Shown here piece after piece: positions 16,924-26,615 of a DNA stretch of 64,000 bases (positions are counted from its first letter, which is position 1; each line of letters begins with the position of its first letter). The DNA is from Christiangramia sabulilitoris (GTDB lineage Bacteria; Bacteroidota; Bacteroidia; Flavobacteriales; Flavobacteriaceae): contig NZ_VHSF01000001.1 in NCBI RefSeq assembly GCF_007050985.1, positions 1,381,456-1,445,455 of the forward strand, written 5' to 3'. The position numbers were made by a program, and so were the translations under genes. The notes beneath the pieces were generated by a model that did not search any database, was not told the origin of the DNA, and was given only the letters and a program-made list of their open reading frames with translations.

Positions 16924-18308
16924 GAAAATTTCAGATCATAATCTGTTTGGTATTTGCTCCTTTTCTGGTATTCAGCCAGGAGGTTGATAGTACCTTCCTA
17001 AAACTGGACGATTATCTCGAGATGGTGAAGAAATATCATCCCGTGGTGAGACAGGCCAGGTTGATCACCGAGCAGGGAGAATCTAATTTGTTAAGGGCCA
17101 GAGGTGCTTTTGATCCGAAAGTAGAAGCTGGTTATGATCGTAAGGATTTTAAGGATACCGAATATTTCGACATCTTCAATGCTACCTTTAAAATACCAAC
17201 CTGGTACGGGATAGAATTGAAGGCTAAATTTGAAAACAACCAGGGGGTTTTTCTAAATCCTCAGAATACGGTACCCGATAATGGTTTGCTGGCCGCCGGG
17301 ATCTCGATACCCGTGGGGCAGGGACTATTTATTAACGAACGCATGGCGGCTTTGAAACAGGCGAAAATATTCCGGGATCAAAGCGAAGCAGAGCAGCAAC
17401 TGGCGGTTAACGAAATCTTGTTCGATGCTTCCACAGCGTATTTCGATTGGTTTACCAGTTACAATGAGTTAAAAATTTACCAGAATTTTATTGAAAATGC
17501 CGAAAGGCGTTACCAGGGTATTCTTAAAAGTCATGAAGCCGGAGATAAGCCGGCCATAGATACGCTCGAAGCCAATATCCAGATCCAGGACAGAAAATTG
17601 AGCCTGGAACAGGCCAGGCTGGATCTATATAAAGCTTCCCTCAAACTAGCCACGTTTTTATGGACAGATAATAATACCCCGCTCGAGATTAGGGAAGATG
17701 TGTATCCCGAAGCCTCCTTCTTTGAGGAAATGAAAGATTATTTAAGAAGTCTCGATGAGGATTTGATCGTTTCTCATCCTAAAATTCAATCTCTGGGCTA
17801 TAAAATTGAAATGCTGGAATATGAAAGGAGACTGAAAGCAAATAAGTTACTGCCAGAATTAAATCTTGAATACAATTATTTAAGTGGTGATCCGGAGGTT
17901 TTAAATAGTTTTGTAAATGATAATTATAAATTCGGCTTCAGTTTTAGTGTTCCCTTGTTTTTAAGAAAAGAACGGGGAGATCTGCAGTTAACCAGGCTGA
18001 AACTGGAAAACGCAGAATTCGAACTGGTAAATAGTGAGCTGGAATTAAGAAACAAGATCCTTGCTCTGGAAAGGCAATTCTCTTCCTATTTAGACCAATT
18101 GCAACTGGTGGAAGATCTGGTACAAAGTTATACCAGAATGCTGAGTGCTGAAGAAAGAAAACTGGAGCTGGGGGAAAGTTCTGTTTTTCTGGTAAATACA
18201 AGGGAGAAAAATTTGATCTCGGCTAAACTAAAAGAGATTTCCCTAAAACAAAAGCTCCTCAATACCAGGGCAGATCTTTATCGGGTACTTGCCCGTTTCG
18301 AAATATGA
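16920..18308 (+). CDS. TolC family outer-membrane efflux/secretion channel
   Basis: A 462-residue protein with a signal peptide ending near 'LVFSQ'. The two-fold repeated TolC pattern of long alpha-helices separated by outer-membrane strands is visible ('LDDYLEMVKKYHPVVRQARLI', 'LAAGISIPVGQGLF', 'YKFGFSFSVPLFLRKERGDLQL'). It provides the outer-membrane exit duct for the upstream ABC/HlyD pair. The ATG overlaps the HlyD stop. There is no obvious terminator after 18308, and the next gene starts 139 bp later. Confidence 0.9.
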   Translation: MRKFQIIICLVFAPFLVFSQEVDSTFLKLDDYLEMVKKYHPVVRQARLITEQGESNLLRARGAFDPKVEAGYDRKDFKDTEYFDIFNATFKIPTWYGIELKAKFENNQGVFLNPQNTVPDNGLLAAGISIPVGQGLFINERMAALKQAKIFRDQSEAEQQLAVNEILFDASTAYFDWFTSYNELKIYQNFIENAERRYQGILKSHEAGDKPAIDTLEANIQIQDRKLSLEQARLDLYKASLKLATFLWTDNNTPLEIREDVYPEASFFEEMKDYLRSLDEDLIVSHPKIQSLGYKIEMLEYERRLKANKLLPELNLEYNYLSGDPEVLNSFVNDNYKFGFSFSVPLFLRKERGDLQLTRLKLENAEFELVNSELELRNKILALERQFSSYLDQLQLVEDLVQSYTRMLSAEERKLELGESSVFLVNTREKNLISAKLKEISLKQKLLNTRADLYRVLARFEI

Positions 18309-18447
18309 TTATAGATCAGCAGGATTCATCGGTTAAATTTTTTAACAGGACGTAGGCATATATGCTAATTGAGCGTGAAATAACAAGTGCTTAACACCAA
18401 AAAAAACGCTTATTCGCTATCTTGATGTAAATCTAAAATTTAATGTT

Positions 18448-19044
18448 ATGAGATTTCGAAATTCTATTTTGTCAGGTTTAATGATGCTATTCCTCTTATC
18501 CGGGATGCAATCTGTGGCTCAGACAGATGATGAGAATTGGGATGAGAAGGAGAATGAGCAGATGGTTGATGCCGACAAGAAACAACAACTAATTAGAGAT
18601 GCTAAAGATTCCAAACAAGCATTCATAAAAAATTCGTCTAATTTAAAAGAGCTTTTTGATAAAGCGGTAGGCTATGTGATTTTTCCGAACGTTGGTAAAG
18701 GGGCATATATTCTTGGTGGAGCAGCAGGAAATGGCGTTCTTTTTGAAAACGGGAAAGTTGAAGGCTTTGCTGAATTAAGGCAATTAGATATTGGATTACA
18801 AATTGGTGGACAGGCTTACAGACAGGCTATTCTTTTCCAGACACAATCTGAGCTGGATAATTTTAAAAAAGGTAATTATAGCTTATCAGGAAATGCTTCC
18901 GCAGTTATTATCGAAAAAGGAAAGGCTAAAAATGTTGAATTCAACAACGGTAGAGCAATCGTCACCATGCCTAAAGCGGGAGCGATGGTCGAAGTATCTG
19001 TTGGAGGACAGAAATTTGAATACGCCAGTGCCGGGGATTATTAA
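18448..19044 (+). CDS. SYLF (YSC84-like) lipid-binding domain secreted protein
   Basis: A 198-residue protein with signal peptide ('MRFRNS..QSVAQ', ~25 residues). The rest is a SYLF domain: 'LFDKAVGYVIFPNVGKGAYILGG', 'GNGVLFENGKVEGFAEL', 'QIGGQAYRQAILFQTQSELDNF'. SYLF proteins bind phosphoinositides or other lipids in eukaryotes; bacterial versions are periplasmic with unknown ligand. Length is typical. The gene stands alone, ending in a terminator. Confidence 0.88.
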   Translation: MRFRNSILSGLMMLFLLSGMQSVAQTDDENWDEKENEQMVDADKKQQLIRDAKDSKQAFIKNSSNLKELFDKAVGYVIFPNVGKGAYILGGAAGNGVLFENGKVEGFAELRQLDIGLQIGGQAYRQAILFQTQSELDNFKKGNYSLSGNASAVIIEKGKAKNVEFNNGRAIVTMPKAGAMVEVSVGGQKFEYASAGDY

Positions 19045-19068
19045 TAATTGAATTCACATATTTAATTT

Positions 19069-19100
19069 AAAAGCCGGTTTTTGCCGGCTTTTTATTTTTT
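19069..19100 (+). terminator. Rho-independent terminator
   Basis: AAAGCCGG-TTTTTG-CCGGCTTT hairpin followed by TTATTTTTT, directly after the SYLF gene and 10 bp before the HAD gene start. Confidence 0.85.
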
Positions 19101-19109
19101 GGAAATAAC

Positions 19110-19778
19110 ATGAGAAATATCAGCACCATTATTTTTGACGTTAATGAAACACTGCTGGATCTAAGCCCTTTAAAGGATAGTATAGATTCTAAATTGGGTG
19201 AGGGAGCAGCAGAAGTTTGGTTTGCAGAACTACTCCAGTATTCCCTGGTTGAAAGTATCTCTGGTTCGTACCATGATTTTAGCAAGATCGCTGAAGCGGT
19301 GCTGCAAATGAACGGCAGCAAGAAAGGAATTGAGTTGACCAGGGAAAAAATACAGCAAATTCTTGATCCTATTACTAAATTAGAAGCTTATCCAGATGTA
19401 GAAGAAGGTTTGTCTAAACTTGGTAATGCAGGGTTTAAATTGATCGCTTTTAGTAATGGTAAGCCGTCGGTATTAAAGGACCAGCTATACTACGCGGGGA
19501 TAGCAAATTATTTTGATGAGGTGTTAAGCGTTGATGCCGTGAAAAAATATAAACCCCATCCGGAAACTTATAGATTTGCTTTAAAGAGATCTGATTCTAT
19601 AGCGCAGGAAACCGTCATGGTGGCTGCTCATGGTTGGGATATCGCCGGTGCCGATCGCGCCGGGCTCAAAACAGCCTTTATGCAAAGGCCCGGAAAGTTT
19701 TTATTTCCACTCTCTAATAAACCAACCTGGGAGTTAAAAAAATTATCAGACCTGGCTGAAATTTTGAAGGATATTTAA
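19110..19778 (+). CDS. HAD superfamily hydrolase, haloacid dehalogenase type II-like
   Basis: A 222-residue cytoplasmic HAD protein. Motif I 'FDVNETLLDL' carries the nucleophile Asp. Motif II is 'AFSNGKPS', motif III Lys lies in 'KKYKPHPETY', and motif IV is 'VAAHGWDIAGADRAGLKTAF'. The N-x-x-E-T-L-L-D-L start and the H-x-W-D-x-x-G-A motif IV are those of (S)-2-haloacid dehalogenases and their relatives. The natural substrate could be a 2-haloacid or a small phosphate ester. It lies between two strong terminators as a single-gene unit. Confidence 0.85.
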   Translation: MRNISTIIFDVNETLLDLSPLKDSIDSKLGEGAAEVWFAELLQYSLVESISGSYHDFSKIAEAVLQMNGSKKGIELTREKIQQILDPITKLEAYPDVEEGLSKLGNAGFKLIAFSNGKPSVLKDQLYYAGIANYFDEVLSVDAVKKYKPHPETYRFALKRSDSIAQETVMVAAHGWDIAGADRAGLKTAFMQRPGKFLFPLSNKPTWELKKLSDLAEILKDI

Positions 19779-19801
19779 GGAGGGCATAAATCTGTTAAGG
19801 C

Positions 19802-19840
19802 AAAAAAAAACCGCGCTGATCATATCAGCGCGGTTTTTTT
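19802..19840. terminator. Bidirectional rho-independent terminator
   Basis: A perfect 10-bp stem CCGCGCTGAT / ATCAGCGCGG with a 3-nt loop (19811-19833), flanked by an A-tract on the left and a T-tract on the right. It ends both the HAD gene and the convergent gene ending at 19855. Confidence 0.93.
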
Positions 19841-19854
19841 CAAATAATTCCTGC

Positions 19855-22800
19855 TTAGAAGGCAAAATTAAAAGTGAAATTCAATCGTCCACCTTCATCA
19901 CCAACATAGTAACCTATATTTCCGGTTGCTGCTTTAAAGGCATTGATAAAGATAGAACCTCCATAGTTCGTATGCCATTCAGAAGAGTTGTCGTTATCTA
20001 CCCATACACGGCCATAATCAAAGCCTGCACTTGCACCGATTCTTACCGGTACAAAATCTGATCTGAATTCGGTGATCCCGCTTCGAAGATCTATATTCTG
20101 ATAAAAGGCATATTTACCATTAAATCGATCGTTTCTATATCCACGTAAACTATTGGTATTTCCACCACCTAATGTAGCTGCATGATAAAACTCAAAATCA
20201 TCCCCGATAATTGCTTCTCCTCCAATCTTGGTAGCCAACGCAGCAAATCCGCTTTCATGTAAAGGATAATTCAGAGAAAGCATAGGTCGCACATAGCCAA
20301 ATTTGTTATCATTTTCATCGATATTAGACTTGTACCCGGCTGTAAGGTCAAGCTCAATTCCCCTGGATGGAAAAGCAACCCTATCCTTATTGAAATAATT
20401 ATAATTTATTTCTCCGCCGGCATATAGCTGGCTATCGAAAACAGGATTCGTAGCTGCAAAAATATCTGATACGAAAAAGCCCTCGTCGTTTTTAACTTCA
20501 ATCGACTCAATCATAGGTTTAATACTGAATGAGCTCTGGGTATCATTTCTCCAGATAAGGGACGGAGCAAATCTCCATTGCTGCATTCTAACCCGGTTGT
20601 ATTCTTTGTCAATTTCATCGGGATCATAATCTGTTTCATTTCCCGTTCCAAAGTAGTTCATGGTAAAATTTGGACTGGAATAATAGGCATTCAGGCCAAA
20701 ATTCCAATTATAAAATATATGAGCGAATTCACCGGTATAATCGGCTTCAAAACCTTGCGTTCTGAAGAAGTAATTAAGCGTTACGCTTTGCCTGGTAGTA
20801 AATGGATTTCGTACCAGTCCATAAGTGGTATAAGTGTTTCGCACTCCCAGCTTGAAACCCACATCAGAGTTGAAATCTGCACTTGGGAATAAAGTAAACT
20901 GTCTTATTTTTTTCTTTTTAGGGTCATAGTTGTTGATATCATAACTATCTACCAGCATTTTATTTACACCCGGGGTTTTGATCGTGCTTTTCTTACTCTT
21001 AAAGTCATAAAGTTTCGCCTTTCTGGTATTCTGAAAATCATAGATATCATTTTCTTCTCCTCCTATGATCTTTAAAGGAACCAGATTTGATCCATCACCT
21101 ATGATCTTGAATTCATCGTCTCCATCCAGGCCATAAATCCATACTTCCCGGGTTTGGTCTGAGTTATATTTCTTTTCTGCTAAAAGTTCTCCGTCCTTAT
21201 TCTTTAGTTCCACCAAGGTTATCCCGTCGGCCATTCTGGTTATTAGGAATTGGTCATCTTTCTGGGTACCGGTGAATACGTCAAATTCTGTCAAATGTTT
21301 GTAATATTCCCGGGCAATTTTTTCCAGATTTGCTCTACGCGCTTTCATGGTTTTTTTGATATCGCCAACATAGCCTTCTTCTACAATTCCCTGGGGAAGG
21401 ACATCAAAGGCTTCTTTAATTACTTCATCTGTTATATTATTCTGGATATAATCCACCTGTGCTTTCCAATCCTCCCAGTCTGCATTTCTAATAAAGGCTT
21501 TATCAAGAGGGTAACCCGCAACATTGAACCATTTAGGTCTTTTAACTTCGTCACTGTATTCTTCCATAGCTCGAAGTGGTGGGGAAGCCAGTCTTAACAT
21601 GGAAAGGGCGAAACCATCGGTTTTTGGAAAAACCTGGTCCCGGTCTTTTGCAATTGGCAGGTATCTCTTTTTGCCATTTTCTTCTTCAAATTCTGCCCAT
21701 TCATATTGCCCTTCATGGCGATCCCAGTCTCCTAATAACATGTCCAGTAACCTGGCCCTGATGAACATTTCTTCATCTACATAAACATCTTTCGTTTCCT
21801 GCATTTCCAGCATAAGGTCTGCTGTATTTAGAATATCATCAGCATTTCCGAAGATTTCCAGGTCTTTATTTTCACCCCCTACATGGGCTTCGAACATATA
21901 CAGTTCATTTCCATAATCTTCATTATAAACTCCAAGTGCTTCCTGTTTAGGTACATAATAGAGTTCTGAATTGGGGTGAAAAATACCCAGTTCATCCATG
22001 AATCTTCCGGCCGGAAATGTTCCGTATGGGAAAGCGGTGGTATAAAAATCTTTTACATACCTCTCTGCAATGGTATTTTCCAGATAGTCTTTGATATAAT
22101 GCGTGGTGATCACTGTAGTTTGTAAAAACTGCAGGGCACTTTTTTCCAGTGCTCTCATGGTATATTCATGACCATCCTCGTCTCTGAAGCCAAGAGACCT
22201 TGATTGGTGTCCTCCACCGGCACCTAATACCTGCAGGTTTCCGGGCAGGGTGTCCAGGTATAATACCGGGAACTCGAATTTTTTACTGTATAGGGGTCGG
22301 TAATGTTCTCCCCACAGACTTTTATGGAAACCACTTTTATCGGTTTGCTCTTCGGTATAAACAGAGGCTGTGGCCGTGGGCCCTATTCTGGTTTCTGGCC
22401 AGGATACCTCTTCTAAAGTTGGTCTTTCCCGGCTAATATGATGGCTAAAAATCTTTTTGGTTCCAGATGGATTTACCTCGTAAAATTCAACATTAGAACT
22501 TCCGTTTCTGTTTATATTCATTTTAACATAACCCAGCTCATAAGAAGCAAAGCCATCCTTATCTTCTTCCGGTTTTGCTTTGGCCGGCTTTTCGGTAACC
22601 CCGGCGATTACCTGTTCTATTCCGTCATCTTTGATGTACTGAAGGTTTTTATCCTGTCCCGAAAGAAAAATGACATCGTTATATTGTCTCGCAATGGTTT
22701 CAAGAATACCCATTAACTGACCTAATTGCGGATTTCTCCTGGTTTGGTCACCAGCTCCAACCATCATTTCCCAGAAACTAAGTTTGGTTTTTGTCATAAC

Positions 22801-23472
22801 AGGATGAAAAACGGCTACGAGCACTGTTTTTTTCTGGTTGTCTTCAAGCTCATCGTTGAATTCTTCCCGGAATTGAGCCCTCGTCTTGATCTCACATTTA
22901 TTATTAATATAGGGGTGATCATCCCAGTTTTCTAGATACCATTGGGAGTCGACCATAATTAATTGTACACCATTTCCAAGACTTTCACTTTCAATGGGGC
23001 ATCCGTCATTGGGCCAGAATTTTCCACGAGAATTATCCTGTAAAAATGATTCGAGATCATCAATATTGTCCGGGGCATCGGCCTGCCACTCGTGATATCC
23101 GGGAGTAAAAACAATATTTCCCTTGAAATCACTAATCTTTTCCAGGAGATTCTTTTTTAGTTCCTTTTCTACCTCATTTCTACCGTTATCTTTATCAGGA
23201 TAGCCTTTTTCAGGGACAATATTTCCAACAAATATCAGCGTTGAAGAATCCTCTTTTTTCGAGGATTGTACGATCTCATTGAGAATAAGGTCATTTGAAG
23301 CATTGGTTCTTAAAGCAGTATTGGAGGTAATATATACCGAATGTACCTTTTCTTTGGTCTGTACAGAGTCTTTCTGCGCACTGGCAGGAATACAAACAGA
23401 TAAAATTAGAACGGGAAGAAACAGAAATGAAATTGAAATCTTTAATTTCTGAGATCGGGTTATTATGCTCAT
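19855..23472 (-). CDS. Fusion of degenerate metallophosphoesterase, kinase-like module and BamA-like outer-membrane barrel
   Basis: The start is ATG 23472, giving signal peptide 'MSIITRS..IPASAQ'; an upstream TTG at 23499 adds nine residues. The protein is 1,205 residues long. Residues ~40-350 align in layout with calcineurin-like phosphoesterases, but every metal motif is altered: GD reads GN (83-85), GNHD reads GYHE, the HHP motif reads FHP (222-224), and GHxH reads GQDK. The central ~400-790 region has 'GGGHQSRSLGF', 'YTMRALEKSA', 'LLGDWDRHEGQYEWA' and 'AKDRDQVF', reminiscent of HipA/CotH/FAM20-type kinases. The C-terminal ~350 residues form an Omp85/surface-antigen barrel ('FPSRGIELDLTAGYKSN', final Phe). 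The middle-domain call is an inference. It probably resides in the outer membrane. Confidence 0.75.
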   Translation of the reverse strand: MSIITRSQKLKISISFLFLPVLILSVCIPASAQKDSVQTKEKVHSVYITSNTALRTNASNDLILNEIVQSSKKEDSSTLIFVGNIVPEKGYPDKDNGRNEVEKELKKNLLEKISDFKGNIVFTPGYHEWQADAPDNIDDLESFLQDNSRGKFWPNDGCPIESESLGNGVQLIMVDSQWYLENWDDHPYINNKCEIKTRAQFREEFNDELEDNQKKTVLVAVFHPVMTKTKLSFWEMMVGAGDQTRRNPQLGQLMGILETIARQYNDVIFLSGQDKNLQYIKDDGIEQVIAGVTEKPAKAKPEEDKDGFASYELGYVKMNINRNGSSNVEFYEVNPSGTKKIFSHHISRERPTLEEVSWPETRIGPTATASVYTEEQTDKSGFHKSLWGEHYRPLYSKKFEFPVLYLDTLPGNLQVLGAGGGHQSRSLGFRDEDGHEYTMRALEKSALQFLQTTVITTHYIKDYLENTIAERYVKDFYTTAFPYGTFPAGRFMDELGIFHPNSELYYVPKQEALGVYNEDYGNELYMFEAHVGGENKDLEIFGNADDILNTADLMLEMQETKDVYVDEEMFIRARLLDMLLGDWDRHEGQYEWAEFEEENGKKRYLPIAKDRDQVFPKTDGFALSMLRLASPPLRAMEEYSDEVKRPKWFNVAGYPLDKAFIRNADWEDWKAQVDYIQNNITDEVIKEAFDVLPQGIVEEGYVGDIKKTMKARRANLEKIAREYYKHLTEFDVFTGTQKDDQFLITRMADGITLVELKNKDGELLAEKKYNSDQTREVWIYGLDGDDEFKIIGDGSNLVPLKIIGGEENDIYDFQNTRKAKLYDFKSKKSTIKTPGVNKMLVDSYDINNYDPKKKKIRQFTLFPSADFNSDVGFKLGVRNTYTTYGLVRNPFTTRQSVTLNYFFRTQGFEADYTGEFAHIFYNWNFGLNAYYSSPNFTMNYFGTGNETDYDPDEIDKEYNRVRMQQWRFAPSLIWRNDTQSSFSIKPMIESIEVKNDEGFFVSDIFAATNPVFDSQLYAGGEINYNYFNKDRVAFPSRGIELDLTAGYKSNIDENDNKFGYVRPMLSLNYPLHESGFAALATKIGGEAIIGDDFEFYHAATLGGGNTNSLRGYRNDRFNGKYAFYQNIDLRSGITEFRSDFVPVRIGASAGFDYGRVWVDNDNSSEWHTNYGGSIFINAFKAATGNIGYYVGDEGGRLNFTFNFAF

Positions 23473-23686
23473 AAAAGCCAGGTTGTTAGATTGTATCAAG
23501 TAGTAAAATATTGATTAGATATTAACCTTCAAAAAAATTCATTTTTCGCAGGCAATCATAGGTCTTTATCATAATTTAACATCCAAGCCTAAAAGTTTTA
23601 CTAATAAAATCAATATTTAAAATCTTAATAAAATTTTCCATTTAAGCTGGGACTGGTTAACTTTCGCAGCCAATCCTATATTACTA

Positions 23687-26470
23687 TTGAGTAGAATTTA
23701 CTTTTTTATACAGATCATTTTTTCCGTTTTTGTATCCTTCGGGCAGGAACTGCCTCCGGTGATAAATTACGGGCCAAATGTATATGCCGGCGGTAATCAA
23801 AACTGGATGATCGCCCAGGCAGATAACAATAATCTCTATTTTGCCAATAGTACCGGCTTACTTGAATATAATGGTGAAAACTGGAATTTATATCCGGTTC
23901 CAAATAACTCGATTGTAAGATCTGTTAAAGTTATAGATGAGCGTATTTATACCGGAGCTTATATGGAAGCCGGATTCTGGGAGAAAAATGAATTTGGGAC
24001 CCTGGAATATACCAGCCTCATGTCTTTGTTTGATGGCAAAATTGGTGACGGAGAACAATTCTGGGAGATAGACTTTCTGGATGGTCTGGTGATTTTCAGA
24101 AGTTTTGGAGGAATATACTTTTATAATCAAGAAACCAGTTCTGTTGTGAAAATGAAGAATCCTGAAGGAAAGCCTGTTTCCGGGATCTTTAAAGTTGAAA
24201 ACGAACTTTATTTTCAAATAGTAGCCGGCGGTCTTTATAAAGTCAATAATGGTTCCTCAACATTGGTTATTCCCTACGAGGCTCTTGGCGACAGGACCAT
24301 CATGCAATTTTATATAAAGGAGAATGCCTTTTACCTGGTTACCGGCAAAACAGAATTTTTGGTGTGGGAGAAGGGTAGTATGCTTGAAAATAAAAAACCT
24401 GTAAATGCCGAATTAGGGAATCCCACTATTCTGGATGCGATCTATTTGCCAAATGGGAAGATGGTATTAGGTACTGTTGGAGAAGGGGTACTGGAATTAA
24501 GTGCCGAAGGAGCTATCATAAATAAGTTCAACCAGGAAAATGTACTTCTTAATAACACGGTTTTAGATCTCTTTATAGATAAAGAAGATAATCTCTGGGC
24601 CGGTCTTGATTATGGTATAAGTATTATCCAGCTTAAATCTTCATTCAGATCATTTCAGGATAACCGTGGTGAAATTGGGTCTGTTTATGCTTCCTTCAAA
24701 AAAGATGGTGATCTATACCTTGGTACTAACCAGGGTCTTTATTATCGCAAATCTGGAGATACAAAATTTGAACTCATTCCGGGAACCAATGGCCAGGTAT
24801 GGTTTATAAATGAAGTGGGAGGAGTCATCCTTTGTGGACAGGATAGCGGAACTTTTTTAATAAAGGAAAATAAGGCAGAAAAGGTATGTGACCGTTTAGG
24901 TACCTGGGTCATTAAAGAATATAAAGAAGGTGTTCTTATACAAGGTCATTATAATGGTATAAGCTTTTTAAGGCTGACTAACGGGGAACTGGAAGCTTTA
25001 CCCATGCTTCCCGATTTTCCCCATTCTTCCAAGTTTATTGAAATAGATGAAGAAGAAAATATCTGGATAAGTAATGAGCACAAGGGAGTATTCAAATTAA
25101 GTCTTCAGGAATCTCTTGGAATATCTGATTCTGAAAATTATAAATTTACCGGCGAATCGGGGATTACTTCCAGTCTTTTTCAATTTAATGATACCATTTA
25201 CTACAGTTCAAAGCAGAGCATCTATCAGTTCCGGGAGGATCTAGATCAGTTTTCTTCTGAAAACCAGCTTAATAATTTAATTGCCAGTTATGAAAGAGTG
25301 TCCGGAAAAATGGTTGGTGAAAATAACAGAGATAAGCTGTGGGGCTTTGCTGAAGATGGCATCTTTTCAATTCAGAAGGCAAAATTAAACAATGCTTATG
25401 ATTTAAATTTCATATTCGTTAATCAGGAATTCAGGAATATAGCAATAGGTTATGAAAATATTTCGCATCTAAAAGACGATAAATATTTATTAGGTACCGC
25501 TAATGGGTACCTTAAATTGAATGACCAGGAAAAAGCTACCCGGGAAGTGGCTATAAGACTTAATAGAATAGAAGTGAGTGCCCTGGACGCTCCTTTTGAG
25601 CCTGTAAAACTGGATGAATTTAAGGAATTTGATTTTGACCATAACAACATTAACTTTCATTATAGTGTTCCGGTTCATAATAAATATTTGGAGGCTTTAT
25701 ATAGTTACAGGCTGGTTGGCTTAAGTAACAACTGGAGTACATGGAGCAGTTTGCCAGAGGCGAATTTTAAAAATCTTGGCTATGGAGACTATGCTTTCGA
25801 GGTAAAGGCGAAAGTTGGCCCTGCAGAAACAAATGTAGCAGTTTATGAGTTTTCTATTGACAGACCGTTTTATCTGAGTATATGGGCTATCGCGGCTTAT
25901 GTGATACTATTTGTATTGATCTTGTATGCCGTTCATATTCTAAACAGGAGGCATCATCGCAAAACCGTGCAGGAAAATGAGCGTGAACTTAAAATGAAGC
26001 ATTTACAGGCTGAACAGGAGATCATAAAGTTGAGGAACGATAAATTGGAGCAGGAGATGGCTAGTAAGAACCGGGAGCTTGCGGTATCTACGATGAGCCT
26101 TATTAGAAAAAACGAATTTCTTACCAATATTAAAGACAAATTAAAGGATGCCGAGGGTTCGTCTAAAGTAAACTCGGTCATCAAAACTATAGACAAGGAT
26201 ATTAGCGAGGAAGATAACTGGAAATTCTTCAAAAAGGCATTTAGTAATGCAGACAAGGATTTTTTCCAGAACATCAAACAGAAGCATCCAGAGCTTACAT
26301 CGAACGACCTGAAATTATGTGCTTACCTAAGACTGAATCTTTCTTCAAAAGAGATCGCTCCGCTGCTTAATATTTCTGTAAAAAGTGTGGAAATTAAACG
26401 ATATCGTTTGCGTAAAAAGATGAATTTGGACCGCGAAATCAATCTTACCGATTATATTCTGGCTCTATAA
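23687..26470 (+). CDS. Membrane-spanning sensor-regulator: propeller + Y_Y_Y domain + LuxR-type HTH
   Basis: No ATG fits. TTG 23687 gives signal peptide 'MSRIYFF..VSFGQ'. The 927-residue protein has a periplasmic two-component-regulator beta-propeller (~25-640, repeats such as 'DLFIDKEDNLWAGLDYGI', 'IDEEENIWISNEHKGVF') and a Y_Y_Y (triple tyrosine) domain (~645-726). One transmembrane helix follows at ~727-752 ('LSIWAIAAYVILFVLILYAV'), then a coiled coil (~755-838) and a C-terminal helix-turn-helix of the LuxR/GerE type (~868-927: 'LRLNLSSKEIAPLLNISVKSVE'). It lacks histidine-kinase and receiver domains, so the DNA-binding domain is tethered to the inner membrane. It sits 239 bp before SusC and very likely activates that operon when oligosaccharide reaches the periplasm. 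Confidence 0.88.
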   Translation: MSRIYFFIQIIFSVFVSFGQELPPVINYGPNVYAGGNQNWMIAQADNNNLYFANSTGLLEYNGENWNLYPVPNNSIVRSVKVIDERIYTGAYMEAGFWEKNEFGTLEYTSLMSLFDGKIGDGEQFWEIDFLDGLVIFRSFGGIYFYNQETSSVVKMKNPEGKPVSGIFKVENELYFQIVAGGLYKVNNGSSTLVIPYEALGDRTIMQFYIKENAFYLVTGKTEFLVWEKGSMLENKKPVNAELGNPTILDAIYLPNGKMVLGTVGEGVLELSAEGAIINKFNQENVLLNNTVLDLFIDKEDNLWAGLDYGISIIQLKSSFRSFQDNRGEIGSVYASFKKDGDLYLGTNQGLYYRKSGDTKFELIPGTNGQVWFINEVGGVILCGQDSGTFLIKENKAEKVCDRLGTWVIKEYKEGVLIQGHYNGISFLRLTNGELEALPMLPDFPHSSKFIEIDEEENIWISNEHKGVFKLSLQESLGISDSENYKFTGESGITSSLFQFNDTIYYSSKQSIYQFREDLDQFSSENQLNNLIASYERVSGKMVGENNRDKLWGFAEDGIFSIQKAKLNNAYDLNFIFVNQEFRNIAIGYENISHLKDDKYLLGTANGYLKLNDQEKATREVAIRLNRIEVSALDAPFEPVKLDEFKEFDFDHNNINFHYSVPVHNKYLEALYSYRLVGLSNNWSTWSSLPEANFKNLGYGDYAFEVKAKVGPAETNVAVYEFSIDRPFYLSIWAIAAYVILFVLILYAVHILNRRHHRKTVQENERELKMKHLQAEQEIIKLRNDKLEQEMASKNRELAVSTMSLIRKNEFLTNIKDKLKDAEGSSKVNSVIKTIDKDISEEDNWKFFKKAFSNADKDFFQNIKQKHPELTSNDLKLCAYLRLNLSSKEIAPLLNISVKSVEIKRYRLRKKMNLDREINLTDYILAL

Positions 26471-26492
26471 ACTTTACAAAGCCTAAAAAAAA

Positions 26493-26512
26493 CTCTACAT
26501 TACCTCTACATT
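26493..26512 (+). promoter_or_regulatory. Direct repeat CTCTACATT x2, candidate regulator site
   Basis: Two copies of CTCTACATT (26493-26501 and 26504-26512) are spaced 11 bp apart, about one helical turn, in the 239-bp gap between the sensor-regulator and SusC. This is a plausible binding site for the membrane-bound LuxR-type HTH. The function is inferred from position only. Confidence 0.35.
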
Positions 26513-26615
26513 TTATTATTATATTAGTGCTTAGATCGTTAGGTTCAGTTAATATTATCTTCTGAAATGCCCTTTACTATTGTTATTTCGACAAAATCAT
26601 AGCAGTAAAATTGTC

